Of a stretch of DNA of 64,000 nt, positions 15,576 through 23,747 are shown piece by piece. The notes beneath the pieces were generated by a model. The model was given only the letters and a program-made list of their open reading frames with translations. It was not told the origin of the DNA and ran no database searches. How positions within the stretch are numbered: position 1 is the first letter of the stretch; every line of letters starts with the position of its first letter. Both the position numbers and the translations under genes were made by a program. Origin of the DNA: Acidobacteriaceae bacterium (lineage in GTDB: Bacteria > Acidobacteriota > Terriglobia > Terriglobales > Acidobacteriaceae); assembly GCA_027452125.1 (NCBI GenBank), contig DAIDGZ010000125.1, positions 1-64,000 of the forward strand, given 5' to 3'.

Positions 15576-17543
15576 TTACTGCGCCACACCCGCGCCCACC
15601 GCTGCGCCGACCCCATTCGCGCCCGGCGTCAGGTTCGTGATGTGCACACTGGCTTCGGTCTCCGGCACGGTGCCATCGTTCACCTGCACCTGCACCGGCT
15701 TGCCCGGCACCAGGATGCGGGTGATGGCCTTGCCCTGGCCTCCGATCAACATGCGCTGGGTGACAGAAGTATTCTGTGTAGTCACCGTGACCGGCACCTC
15801 CGCCGCGGCATAGCCGGAGTTGGATACATTCACGGCCACCAGCCAGTTCCCTGCTTCCACCGGCGCCGGGAAGACGCTGTCGATCTTCAGGTCGGGCAGT
15901 CCCTTGTCCGCATCCACCCAGTCGTTGAAGAACCACGAGAGATCGCTGCGCATGCTGGACTGCTCCAGCAGTTGTTCGAACGAGCCCGACCCCGTATCGC
16001 GGCCGTATCCCTTGCTCACATCATCGGCGGGATTGTAGGCGCGCAGGGCCGCGGAAAGCGATGCATCGCCCACAATGCTCCGCAGCATCCAGAAGACGTA
16101 CGTGGCCTTCACACGGTAGTAGATGGGCGAAATGGCCTGCGCCAATGGCTGTCCGGGACTCATGCCCGGGCTGGAAGGCTCGGCCAGCGCCAGCGCCTGC
16201 CGCGACGCCTCCAGCGACTCCAGCGCCATCTTGCGGCCACGCTCGCGCTCAATCCACAGGGTGCCCATGAAGTGCGCGACCCCCTCACTCAGCCACGCCC
16301 GCGGCGACTGCATCCACGCGTGCGTCAAGGCATGCGCCAGGATTCCGTCGAGCTGGTCCGGTGTGGCTGTACGCACAGCGGTAGCCAGCATGGCTCCGGT
16401 CTCAAAGGGCGCATCCTCGGCATCCGGCAGGTCCAGAACCACGAGTTGTGCCCTCGGCTGCTTGCCCAGCCAGCCCTGCAGAAACGGCGTCACCGCGCTG
16501 GTAGCTGTAGTCCAGTCCTGCGCTGCGGCCTGATGTGCGGGCAGAATCCACAGGGTGGTATTTGTGCCCGGGACCGCCGTGCGCTGCGCCACAAACAGGC
16601 TGGGCGCTTCAAACCCCAGCGTCGAGCCATCCAGCGTCGCCGTGGCAATGCCCTCCATGCCCAGGCCGCCGCTCATCTGGTGCAGCGCCGCCGGATGCCC
16701 GTTAATCAGGGCCACATTCGGCGCCTCGCCGTAGGGATACTCCACCGTGAGGCGCAGCCGGAAGCTGGCTCCGGCCAGCCGCAGCTTGTGCTCGCCCATC
16801 TCGTCAAACAGCCGCGCTCCCTGACCCAGGACCACCGGTACGCTGGCTGCCGGATACCACACTACATTGCCAAAGCCGCGCAGGCCGGTAAACTGCACGC
16901 CAATCGAGTCCCAGTCCGAGTGCAAGGCCACATCCGCCGGCGTGCCAATGGCCAACAACCGCTGCGCATTGGCATCGATCGTGCCCGAGTAGCTCACATC
17001 CAGCTGCACGCTTGCTCCCGGAACCAGCGGCGTGCTCAGCGGCACCGCAGCCTCGTGCAACTGCCCGGTGTGATCCGCATCCGAGTTCAGCGTAGCCACC
17101 GGGAACTGCACATCGCGGTTGTTCACACGGATGCGCTCCCAGTTGAGCGTGGAAGAAAGCTGCAATGGGATCAGCGGGAGCATGATCTTGCCGTCGTTGC
17201 GCACCGTCAGCAGCGCACGCACCGCGATGCCGTGCTGTGCGGTCCGCAGGTGCACGTCCATGTCGAACGCAGTGATGGTGACCGCTTGCCGCTCGGCGTC
17301 GGTGGCCGTGGGCGCACTGGCGGCCTCCGCTCCGGGAGCGCCCGCCGCCGGGCCTGCGCTGCTGGTCACCTGTCCATTGGCGTCGGTCGAGCGGGAGAAA
17401 ATCACCTGTCCCCCAGGCTGCTGGCTGGTCGCAGGCGGAGGAGGCAGCGGCAGATCGTGGGAGCTTTGTGCAGCAACCGGCAGCGCCACCAGGGCGGCAG
17501 CAGCCAAAGTGAGCGCGGCACAGCGCGCAATGCGAAAACTCAT
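15576..17543 (-). CDS. Secreted M1-like peptidase-fold protein with degenerate zinc motif
   Basis: 655 residues with a signal peptide (cleavage near VAAQ, residue 26) and a Pro/Ala-rich stretch. The N-terminal half resembles the beta-sandwich of M1 aminopeptidases (GLRGFGNVVWYPAAS; LTVEYPYG). The gluzincin region reads HALTHAWM (404-411) followed by WLSEGVAHF (417-425). The usual HExxH is therefore HALTH: both histidines and the downstream Glu (E420) remain but the catalytic Glu is Ala405. The C-terminal part looks like an Ig-like domain. It is probably a catalytically dead binding protein or an unusual hydrolase. Its ATG overlaps the stop of the methyltransferase gene (ATGA). Confidence 0.75.
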   Translation of the reverse strand: MSFRIARCAALTLAAAALVALPVAAQSSHDLPLPPPPATSQQPGGQVIFSRSTDANGQVTSSAGPAAGAPGAEAASAPTATDAERQAVTITAFDMDVHLRTAQHGIAVRALLTVRNDGKIMLPLIPLQLSSTLNWERIRVNNRDVQFPVATLNSDADHTGQLHEAAVPLSTPLVPGASVQLDVSYSGTIDANAQRLLAIGTPADVALHSDWDSIGVQFTGLRGFGNVVWYPAASVPVVLGQGARLFDEMGEHKLRLAGASFRLRLTVEYPYGEAPNVALINGHPAALHQMSGGLGMEGIATATLDGSTLGFEAPSLFVAQRTAVPGTNTTLWILPAHQAAAQDWTTATSAVTPFLQGWLGKQPRAQLVVLDLPDAEDAPFETGAMLATAVRTATPDQLDGILAHALTHAWMQSPRAWLSEGVAHFMGTLWIERERGRKMALESLEASRQALALAEPSSPGMSPGQPLAQAISPIYYRVKATYVFWMLRSIVGDASLSAALRAYNPADDVSKGYGRDTGSGSFEQLLEQSSMRSDLSWFFNDWVDADKGLPDLKIDSVFPAPVEAGNWLVAVNVSNSGYAAAEVPVTVTTQNTSVTQRMLIGGQGKAITRILVPGKPVQVQVNDGTVPETEASVHITNLTPGANGVGAAVGAGVAQ

Positions 17544-18358
17544 GAACCCAGGCCTTTCTTTGTATGCGGTTTGGACGCGCCCCCGCGCGTGGGGAGAGCG
17601 ACACCCTGCTGCGCCCGGGCAGCCGCGCGTCGTTGCCGGTATGCCTCATAAAGCACCACCGCTCCGGCAGCCGACACGTTGAGCGAGCTCACGCCGCCTG
17701 CCATCGGGATGCGCAGCAGATGATCGCAGGTGCGGCGCACCAGATCGTGCAGCCCGGCGCCTTCACGGCCCAGCACCAGCACGCAGTTGCCGGTCAGGTC
17801 AAACTGGTCGTAGTCGGTCTCGCCGCGCTCATCCAGGCCGATAACCCACAAATTCCGCTCTTTCAGCTCCTCCAGCGCACGCACCAGGTTCACCACCCTG
17901 GCAATGCGGATGTGCTCGGCGGCGCCGGCACTGGCCTTCACCGCCACGGGGCTTAGTGGAGCGGCACGGCGCTCGGTGAGCACCACACCGTCCACCCCGG
18001 CGCCGTCAGCCACGCGCAGCAATGCGCCCAGATTCTGGGGATCTTCCACACCATCCAAAGCCAGGACGAGCCGCGCTGCATCCGGCTGAGTGGCGTTCGA
18101 GGTGAACAGGTCTTCGATGGAGAGAAACTGCTGCCCTCGCACCATGGCCACCACGCCCTGATGAGCTGCTGTCTTGGCCAGCAGAGTCAGTTCCTCGCGG
18201 CCTACTGCGCGCACTGCCACCCCGGCCTCACGGCATTGGGTCATCAGCCGCTCCAGCCGCGTATCGCGCCGCTCCCGCGCCACCAATACCTGGTCAAATC
18301 GCCGCTTGCCGGCGCGCAAAGCCTCTTCCACCGGGTGCAGCCCGTAGAGCAAGTCCAT
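17540..18358 (-). CDS. rlmB: SpoU-family 23S rRNA 2'-O-methyltransferase (RlmB-like)
   Basis: 272 residues from the ATG at 18358 (MDLLYGLHPVEEAL), which matches the usual family start; the longer frame adds unrelated residues. Residues 1-75 form the L30e-like substrate domain. The SPOUT domain has motif 1 LDGVEDPQNLGALLR, motif 2 LVLGREGAGL and motif 3 SLNVSAAGAVVLYE, which form the trefoil-knot SAM site. RlmB methylates G2251 of 23S rRNA; TrmH-type relatives act on tRNA, but the L30e extension favours RlmB. It overlaps the downstream M1-like gene by four bases. Confidence 0.9.
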   Translation of the reverse strand: MDLLYGLHPVEEALRAGKRRFDQVLVARERRDTRLERLMTQCREAGVAVRAVGREELTLLAKTAAHQGVVAMVRGQQFLSIEDLFTSNATQPDAARLVLALDGVEDPQNLGALLRVADGAGVDGVVLTERRAAPLSPVAVKASAGAAEHIRIARVVNLVRALEELKERNLWVIGLDERGETDYDQFDLTGNCVLVLGREGAGLHDLVRRTCDHLLRIPMAGGVSSLNVSAAGAVVLYEAYRQRRAAARAQQGVALPTRGGASKPHTKKGLGS

Positions 18359-18715
18359 AGGGATAGTGTAGATGCCTGCCGTTCCAAAGACAGCGACAAG
18401 TTGCCAAGCAGCGAATCCTGCCCGATCCAGGCCTCTACATCCCACCCGATGGCACACGCAGGTTTTCCTCCGCCCGGTAATGCCAGACCATTCGACTGTC
18501 CCACCCCTTCAACCCTGTGCTACACTTCCGCCTTACCAACCCATTTCACGGCGGGCGCAGTCATGGCTTGGTTCCGTTCCGCGCCTCGCCGCATCGGAGG
18601 TTTCTGGCCATGGAAACCGCTCTCCGGCTGACCCAACGCGTCCTTCTTCTCCCCTCGCCACTGCTTCCCTGCGTCGCATCTATTCCAATCACTGACATAG
18701 GAAAGGAGTTACCCC
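18359..18715 (+). other. Divergent intergenic region
   Basis: 357 bases between the rlmB start (minus) and the nucleotidyltransferase start (plus). I see no gene, repeat or convincing sigma-70 promoter. The only clear element is the AAGGAG ribosome site at 18703-18708 for the plus-strand gene. Confidence 0.4.
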
Positions 18716-19612
18716 ATGACTGCCCCTACGCTCCTCGTTCTGGCTGCCGGCACCGGCAGCCGTTATGGCGGCCTGAAGCTGAATGAGCCCGTTGGTCCCA
18801 ACGGCGAAATCATCATGGACTACTCCATCCACGATGCGCTCCGTGCAGGCTTTGGCAAGGTGGTCTTTGTGCTCCATCGGGGAATCGAGCTGGCCTTCAA
18901 GGAGATGGTCAGCCGGCGCTATGGCAAGCACCTGCAGGCGGAGTACGTCTTCCAGGATCTGGCGCGGATTCCACCTGGATTCCATGTTCCGCTCGGCCGC
19001 ACCGCCCCCTGGGGAACCACCCACGCCATCCTGATGGCCGCCGAGGTCATCCATACCCCGTTCGCTGTCATCAATGTCTATGACTTTTACGGAGCCCAGA
19101 GCTACCACGCACTGGCGCAGCATCTGATGGCGGAGTCAGCCGACTATGCCGTGATGGGCTTTGTCCTGCGGAATACGCTCCCCGATTTTGGCCCGGTCGC
19201 GCGGGCTATATGTCAGGTAGACGATCACGGCTACCTGGAGAACGTCGTGGAGCTGAAGAATGTGGAGCGGATGGGTGGCCATGCCTTCAATATCGATGCG
19301 GTAGGCCGGGAAACCCGTCTGACCGGCGACGAAGTGGTCTCCATGAACATGTGGGGATTTACCCCGCACATTTTTCCTCTGCTCCACCAACGGTTTGAGC
19401 GCTTCCTCGAGGTGTACGGCAGAGATGGGAAGGCTGAGTGCTACATCCCTAACACCGTGAACGAATTACTAGCCATCGGACAGGCGCGGGTCAAGGTGCT
19501 GCGCAGCGGTGAGGACTGCTTTGGACTGACCTACAGGGAAGATCATCCTCGGGCAGTGGAGTGTGTGCGCCGGCTGGTTGAGGACGGGCACTATCCGCGT
19601 AAGCTCTGGTAA
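18716..19612 (+). CDS. NTP-transferase-like protein (NDP-sugar pyrophosphorylase fold)
   Basis: 298 residues, AAGGAG 7 bases before the ATG. The N-terminus LVLAAGTGSRYGGLKL is a variant of the nucleotidyltransferase loop LAGGxGTR, followed by EPVGPNGEIIMDYSI, then WGTTHAILMA where the family has a TA-type loop. The usual metal-site motif NADDFYG appears here as NVYDFYG (about 122-128). The family joins an NTP to a sugar phosphate. The altered metal motif leaves activity uncertain. No sugar-pathway genes adjoin it. Confidence 0.8.
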   Translation: MTAPTLLVLAAGTGSRYGGLKLNEPVGPNGEIIMDYSIHDALRAGFGKVVFVLHRGIELAFKEMVSRRYGKHLQAEYVFQDLARIPPGFHVPLGRTAPWGTTHAILMAAEVIHTPFAVINVYDFYGAQSYHALAQHLMAESADYAVMGFVLRNTLPDFGPVARAICQVDDHGYLENVVELKNVERMGGHAFNIDAVGRETRLTGDEVVSMNMWGFTPHIFPLLHQRFERFLEVYGRDGKAECYIPNTVNELLAIGQARVKVLRSGEDCFGLTYREDHPRAVECVRRLVEDGHYPRKLW

Positions 19613-19752
19613 TTCTTGTGGGATAAACGAAGCTGCGCAGATAGCTGGCGAGAACACACAGCGCGCGTAGAGGCACCATTCAGGTGGATGGAACGCAAGG
19701 ATGGAGTGCGCGGCCGGGACCGATTGCCCCAGCCGCGCGGGTTACGACGGTC

Positions 19753-20184
19753 TTAGACCAGCTTGGCGTCCAGCGTGATCTCAGTGTTGTTGGCGAACAG
19801 CTTGGAGATGGGGCAGCCTGCCTTGGCGTTGGCAGCAGCCGTGTCAAAGGCCTCCTGCGTGGCGCCGGGGACGCTGGCCGTGGTGGTCAGAGCAATCTTC
19901 GTCACCGCGAAGCCGGCATCGGTCTTGGCCAGCGTAACCGCCGCCTGGGTCTCGATCTTCTCCGGCGTCAGGCCGGCGCCGCCGAGCTGCGCGCCCAGGG
20001 CCATGGAGAAGCAGCTGGCATGCGCCGCCGCGATCAGCTCCTCGGGCGTGGTGCCCGAATCAGCGCCTTCAAAGCGCGTCGCAAACGAGTAGTTGGCGTT
20101 GCTCAGCACGCCTGTTGCCGTGGAGATGATGCCCTTGCCTTCCTTCAGTGAACCTGTCCAAACCGCACTTGCCTTGCTTGCCAT
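19753..20184 (-). CDS. OsmC-family peroxiredoxin
   Basis: 143 residues from the ATG at 20184; AAGGAGGG lies 4 bases upstream, so the longer frame is rejected. The protein begins ASAVWTGSLKEGKGIIST and contains the two OsmC cysteines, in HASCFSMAL (about 55) and GCPISKLF (about 119). OsmC proteins use this pair to reduce organic hydroperoxides in the cytoplasm, usually under osmotic or oxidative stress. The gene is single and divergent from the mini zinc-ribbon gene. Confidence 0.93.
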   Translation of the reverse strand: MASKASAVWTGSLKEGKGIISTATGVLSNANYSFATRFEGADSGTTPEELIAAAHASCFSMALGAQLGGAGLTPEKIETQAAVTLAKTDAGFAVTKIALTTTASVPGATQEAFDTAAANAKAGCPISKLFANNTEITLDAKLV

Positions 20185-20346
20185 ATTCCCTCCTTGGGGG
20201 TTTCGGAAACCGGTGATTTTGAGATGTTCGGGTTGAGCCCGCCGGCGCAGGGGAAGTCCGCGCCATGTGATTGCCGTTGATGTTTCGGGCGCCTGTCCGG
20301 GAAACCGGACTCGGGCTGTCCTCTCTTCCATGCTAATCTGTCGGGC

Positions 20347-20550
20347 ATGGCCCTGCATCTTCCCCCCGCCACGAGTCCGGCAATTGACGCGGAATTCACG
20401 CAGGCTTTCTCACATGGTGAGGTGGCAGTGCGCCCGGTGGAGCACCACTGCCAGATCTGCCCCACCTGCGGCCACGCACTCAATAGCCATCGCTGCAAGC
20501 TGGTGTGCGCCCATTGCGGCTATTACATGAGCTGCGCCGACTACTACTAA
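20347..20550 (+). CDS. 67-residue zinc-ribbon protein
   Basis: A short protein with three cysteine pairs or parts: CQICPTCGHAL (35-45), HRCKLVC (48-54) and CAHCGYYMSCADYY (54-67). The CxxC...CxxC spacing fits a zinc ribbon, and the YYMSCADYY end is distinctive. It stands alone between osmC and mutY with no strong ribosome site. The dense Cys/His pattern makes chance unlikely. Function unknown. Confidence 0.65.
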   Translation: MALHLPPATSPAIDAEFTQAFSHGEVAVRPVEHHCQICPTCGHALNSHRCKLVCAHCGYYMSCADYY

Positions 20551-20574
20551 GACCGCCGGCAAGCCTGCTTTCCC

Positions 20575-21693
20575 TTATTCCGTGTCTTCTTCCGTAACTT
20601 CAGCCATGGACGACTGTGCCGGCGGCAGCAGATGGGCTCGAGTGAGCACTTTGCGCGCCAGGCCAGTCAGGGCCATATCCGCAGCCTTGCCCAGCGGAAC
20701 CCACCGGCGTTCGCCACCGGCCACGGTCAGTTCGTCCACCGCTTCCACCGGCACCGCGCGGATGCGCACGTAATAGTTCACCTGCATGATGGCGTGGCGC
20801 ACCGTCATGCGCAGATCCTGCGGCGGCACCGCCGGATTCTGTAAGCTCGGCAGTTCCCACAGTCCCGGCATGACGGTCTGCGAGGCAGAGCGCTGCTCCA
20901 GCAGCACCTGGCGTTTGTCTGTTTCCGTGTCGCGAACCGCGGCTTCGGGCCGCACCACCAGGGCATAGCCCACTTCGCGGCTCTGCATGCGAGGGCGAGG
21001 AACGGTCTTGTGCTCACCTTGCGTCTTGCACTCGCCGCGCAGCGGACACACCAGGCACTGGGGATTGCGCGGCAGGCAAAGCGTTGCTCCCAGCTCCATC
21101 ATGGCCTGATTAAAGTCGCCCGGGCGGCGTGGATCGATGAGTTGGTTGGCCAGCATCTCGATATTTCTGCGCTGCGCCGCGGCTCCGGTGCGTCCCGTGG
21201 CCGGCCAACCCACCAGGCGGCAGATGACGCGCTCCACGTTGCCATCCACTACGGCCACACGCTCTCCGTGGGCGATGCTGGCAATGGCCGCGGCAGTGTA
21301 GGAGCCGATGCCCGGCAGGGCGCGAAGCTCGGCGGCGGTGGCGGGCAGGTTGCCGCCCAGATTGCTGGACACAAACTGCGCGGCTTTGTGCAGCATGCGC
21401 GCCCGGCGGTAATAGCCCAGGCCGCTCCACAGCGCGAGTACCTCCTGCTCCGGGGCAAGCGCCAGAGAGATGAGCGTGGGAAAACGGGCGATAAAGGCAA
21501 GATAGCGCTCAATGACTACGGCGACCCGCGTCTGTTGCAGCATGATCTCGCTCACCCAGATGGCATAGGGATTGCGGCTGCGCCGCCAGGGCAGATCGCG
21601 CCGGTTGCGCTCGTACCAGTCGAGCAACTGGGAGCGCATGCGTCCCATCGTCGCGGGCGTCCACGTCTGCTCAGTTGTGTTTTCTTTGGCCAT
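20575..21693 (-). CDS. mutY: A/G-specific adenine glycosylase MutY
   Basis: 372 residues from the ATG at 21693 (MAKENT). The helix-hairpin-helix LPGIGSYTAAAIAS, catalytic Asp in VDGNVERVICR, WVSEIMLQQTRV near the start, and the [4Fe-4S] loop CLPRNPQCLVCPLRGEC (C-x6-C-x2-C-x5-C) are all present. A C-terminal MutT-like domain (VLLEQRSASQTVMPGLWELP) recognises 8-oxoguanine. MutY removes adenine mispaired with 8-oxoG. Its stop faces the zinc-ribbon gene, 24 bases away. Confidence 0.96.
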   Translation of the reverse strand: MAKENTTEQTWTPATMGRMRSQLLDWYERNRRDLPWRRSRNPYAIWVSEIMLQQTRVAVVIERYLAFIARFPTLISLALAPEQEVLALWSGLGYYRRARMLHKAAQFVSSNLGGNLPATAAELRALPGIGSYTAAAIASIAHGERVAVVDGNVERVICRLVGWPATGRTGAAAQRRNIEMLANQLIDPRRPGDFNQAMMELGATLCLPRNPQCLVCPLRGECKTQGEHKTVPRPRMQSREVGYALVVRPEAAVRDTETDKRQVLLEQRSASQTVMPGLWELPSLQNPAVPPQDLRMTVRHAIMQVNYYVRIRAVPVEAVDELTVAGGERRWVPLGKAADMALTGLARKVLTRAHLLPPAQSSMAEVTEEDTE

Positions 21694-21948
21694 TCTGATT
21701 CGTCTGAAGATCCTACGCTGCGGCGGCGCCGTTCCTGTTTTGATCCAAAGGCCCAAACAGTTCAGGCTTGGGTCGGACCTTTTGCAGGCCAAAACCACAT
21801 CGTCTCAATCCGTCCTATTGCTCATGGTACTGTAGGAGCAAAACCCGCCGGCGAAAATGGGCAAAAGCAGCCGGCATGTGCGGCTCGTTCAGCTGCGCAG
21901 CCAGGATATTTTCGGCCTACTCAGGACCTGTTCACGAGGAGAGTGAGC

Positions 21949-22794
21949 ATGATGCGGAAAACTCTGTCGCTTTATGCAGGTGTTTGCCTGCTGGCGTTGC
22001 CCGTCTTTCTTCAGGGGCAGGCAGTTCCTTCTTCCAGCCTGGCCGGCCAGGACAACCGTGCCGTACCCATTGCCACGCAGATAGCCCAGACCACGCGCAA
22101 TGCCAGGATCTATCCCGCGCCGGTTTCGCGGCTGGCCCTGGGGGTGGGCGTCTCTCCGCTGGGCGTCAACATGATGGCCGCTACCAACCTGAACCGTTTC
22201 CTGAACCTGCGCGCCACAGGCAGCCTCTTCAAGTACACGGTGAACAACATCAGCACCAACGGCTTCAACGTGGATGCGGACCTGAATCTGGCCTCCGCCG
22301 GGCTCTCGCTGGACTTTTATCCATTTCCGCGCCACGGTCTGCGCTTCAGCCCGGGAGTGCTGTTCTACAACACCAACGGCGTCGACGCCATCTTTACCGC
22401 ACAGGGCGGCACCAGCTTCACGCTGAACAATGTCACCTACTACGCTTCGTCCTCCAATCCAGTGAAAGGCTTCGGCACTGTGGGCCTGCACAGCCAGAAT
22501 CCGGCGTTTACGATCACTGGCGGCTGGGGCAACATGATTCCGCGCAGCGGCGGACACTTCTCGTTTCCGGTGGAGGTCGGCGTGGCGCTGGTGGGCTCCC
22601 CGGCACTGAATATCGTGCTCAACTCTGGACAGGTGTGCAATGCCCAGGGGCTGAACTGCGTGAACGTAGCCACCGATCCCGACGTGCAGAGCAATCTGCA
22701 GGCCCAGATCGCCAAGTACAAAAAGGATATGGATCCGCTAAAAACCTATCCCATCGTGTCCGTGGGCTTCGCCTACAGCTTTCGCATTCGTTAG
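21949..22794 (+). CDS. Secreted outer-membrane-like protein, function unknown
   Basis: 281 residues from the ATG at 21949, which follows GAGGAGAG; the upstream open frame is antisense to mutY and rejected. A signal peptide runs to about residue 23 (LLALPVFLQGQA). The mature part alternates hydrophobic and polar residues (LALGVGVSPLGVNMMAATNLN; GLSLDFYPFPRHGLRFSPGV) and ends in VSVGFAYSFRIR, consistent with a small beta-barrel. No specific family recognised. Confidence 0.65.
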   Translation: MMRKTLSLYAGVCLLALPVFLQGQAVPSSSLAGQDNRAVPIATQIAQTTRNARIYPAPVSRLALGVGVSPLGVNMMAATNLNRFLNLRATGSLFKYTVNNISTNGFNVDADLNLASAGLSLDFYPFPRHGLRFSPGVLFYNTNGVDAIFTAQGGTSFTLNNVTYYASSSNPVKGFGTVGLHSQNPAFTITGGWGNMIPRSGGHFSFPVEVGVALVGSPALNIVLNSGQVCNAQGLNCVNVATDPDVQSNLQAQIAKYKKDMDPLKTYPIVSVGFAYSFRIR

Positions 22795-22815
22795 AGCCTG
22801 AAATCGGCGGCCGAG

Positions 22816-22842
22816 GGCTGCCACCCCCTCAGGGGGACAGCC
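22816..22842 (+). terminator. Hairpin after the outer-membrane-like gene
   Basis: GGCTG...CAGCC encloses CCCCCTCAGGGGG, giving a compact two-part hairpin 21 bases after the stop at 22794. It is followed by TATAATTT rather than a clean T-run. Confidence 0.45.
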
Positions 22843-22848
22843 TATAAT
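22843..22848 (+). promoter_or_regulatory. Perfect -10 hexamer before the ferredoxin reductase gene
   Basis: TATAAT directly follows the hairpin, 50 bases before the TTG start at 22898. No matching -35 is seen; the -35 position falls in the hairpin, so the gene may depend on an activator or be only weakly driven here. Confidence 0.35.
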
Positions 22849-22897
22849 TTCCGCAGGCTTCCTCCGGCCTGAACTTCCCCGTAAAGCGAGAACCACC

Positions 22898-23704
22898 TTG
22901 GCGCGTGAATTGTTTACAGCACGTCTTCTTCGCAAAGAGTGCATCTCCGAGTCGTCTCAGTGCTACCACTTCGTCTTCTCTGTGGAGGATCACGAGAGTT
23001 TCCCCTTTGCCCCCGGGCAGTTCATGTCGGCCCTGGCCCAGGACCCCAACGGCAAGCAGCAGACGCGCGCCTACTCCATTGCCTCGGCGCCGCACGCCAA
23101 CCAGTTTGAACTGTGCGTCAACCGCGTGGACAACGGCTTCTTTTCCAACCACCTGGCTGACCTGACGGATCTGCCGCCGGGGGGCGCCATCCAGGTGCAC
23201 GGTCCGCATGGCCACTTCACGCTGCGCGAACCGGTCACCGACTCCATTCTGATCTCCACTGGAACGGGCATCGCACCCATGCGGGGCTTTGCGCAATGGC
23301 TCTTCCCCAAGGATGGGCCGGATCGCAGCCAGGGCAAAGACATCTGGATGGTGTACGGAACGCGCCACGAGACGGAGCTCTATTATCGCGAGGAGTTTGA
23401 GGAACTGGCCGCGCGCCATCCCAACTTCCACTACCTGCCCACGCTCAGCCGTGCCGGTGAGGACTGGAAGGGGCTACGCGGCTACGTGCAGGAGCATGTT
23501 GCCCGCATCGTGGAGGAGCGCGCCGCACGCCTGGGCCTGACGCTGCCCACACCGGAACCCGATCCTGCCATTCCCGCGGCCGAGCTCAAGTTCGACATCC
23601 ACGCCTACATCTGCGGCCTGAACAACATGGTCGCCGGTGTCCGCGAGTGCCTTGCCGGTTACGGCTGGCACCGCAAGCAGATCGTCTTTGAGCGCTACGA
23701 CTGA
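22898..23704 (+). CDS. Ferredoxin/flavodoxin-NADP+ reductase family flavoprotein
   Basis: 268 residues starting at TTG (ribosome site weak). The FAD-binding barrel shows RAYSIAS (RxYS motif), then GGAIQVHGPHGHF. The NAD(P) domain has ISTGTGIAPMRGF and YGTRHETELYY, and the C-terminal region YICGLNNMV. These enzymes move electrons between NADPH and ferredoxin or flavodoxin in the cytoplasm. The partner is not encoded nearby. Other possibilities include a phenol-hydroxylase-type reductase without a ferredoxin domain. Confidence 0.88.
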   Translation: MARELFTARLLRKECISESSQCYHFVFSVEDHESFPFAPGQFMSALAQDPNGKQQTRAYSIASAPHANQFELCVNRVDNGFFSNHLADLTDLPPGGAIQVHGPHGHFTLREPVTDSILISTGTGIAPMRGFAQWLFPKDGPDRSQGKDIWMVYGTRHETELYYREEFEELAARHPNFHYLPTLSRAGEDWKGLRGYVQEHVARIVEERAARLGLTLPTPEPDPAIPAAELKFDIHAYICGLNNMVAGVRECLAGYGWHRKQIVFERYD

Positions 23705-23747
23705 TCGCATCTGCGCCCGTAATCGCTGATCCGCCCGGAGACAGCGG

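Noticed and set aside
15642-17651. 669-residue plus-strand open frame opposite the M1-like gene
   Set aside because: Arg/His-rich shadow with no recognisable domain; the minus-strand gene has a signal peptide and clear motifs.
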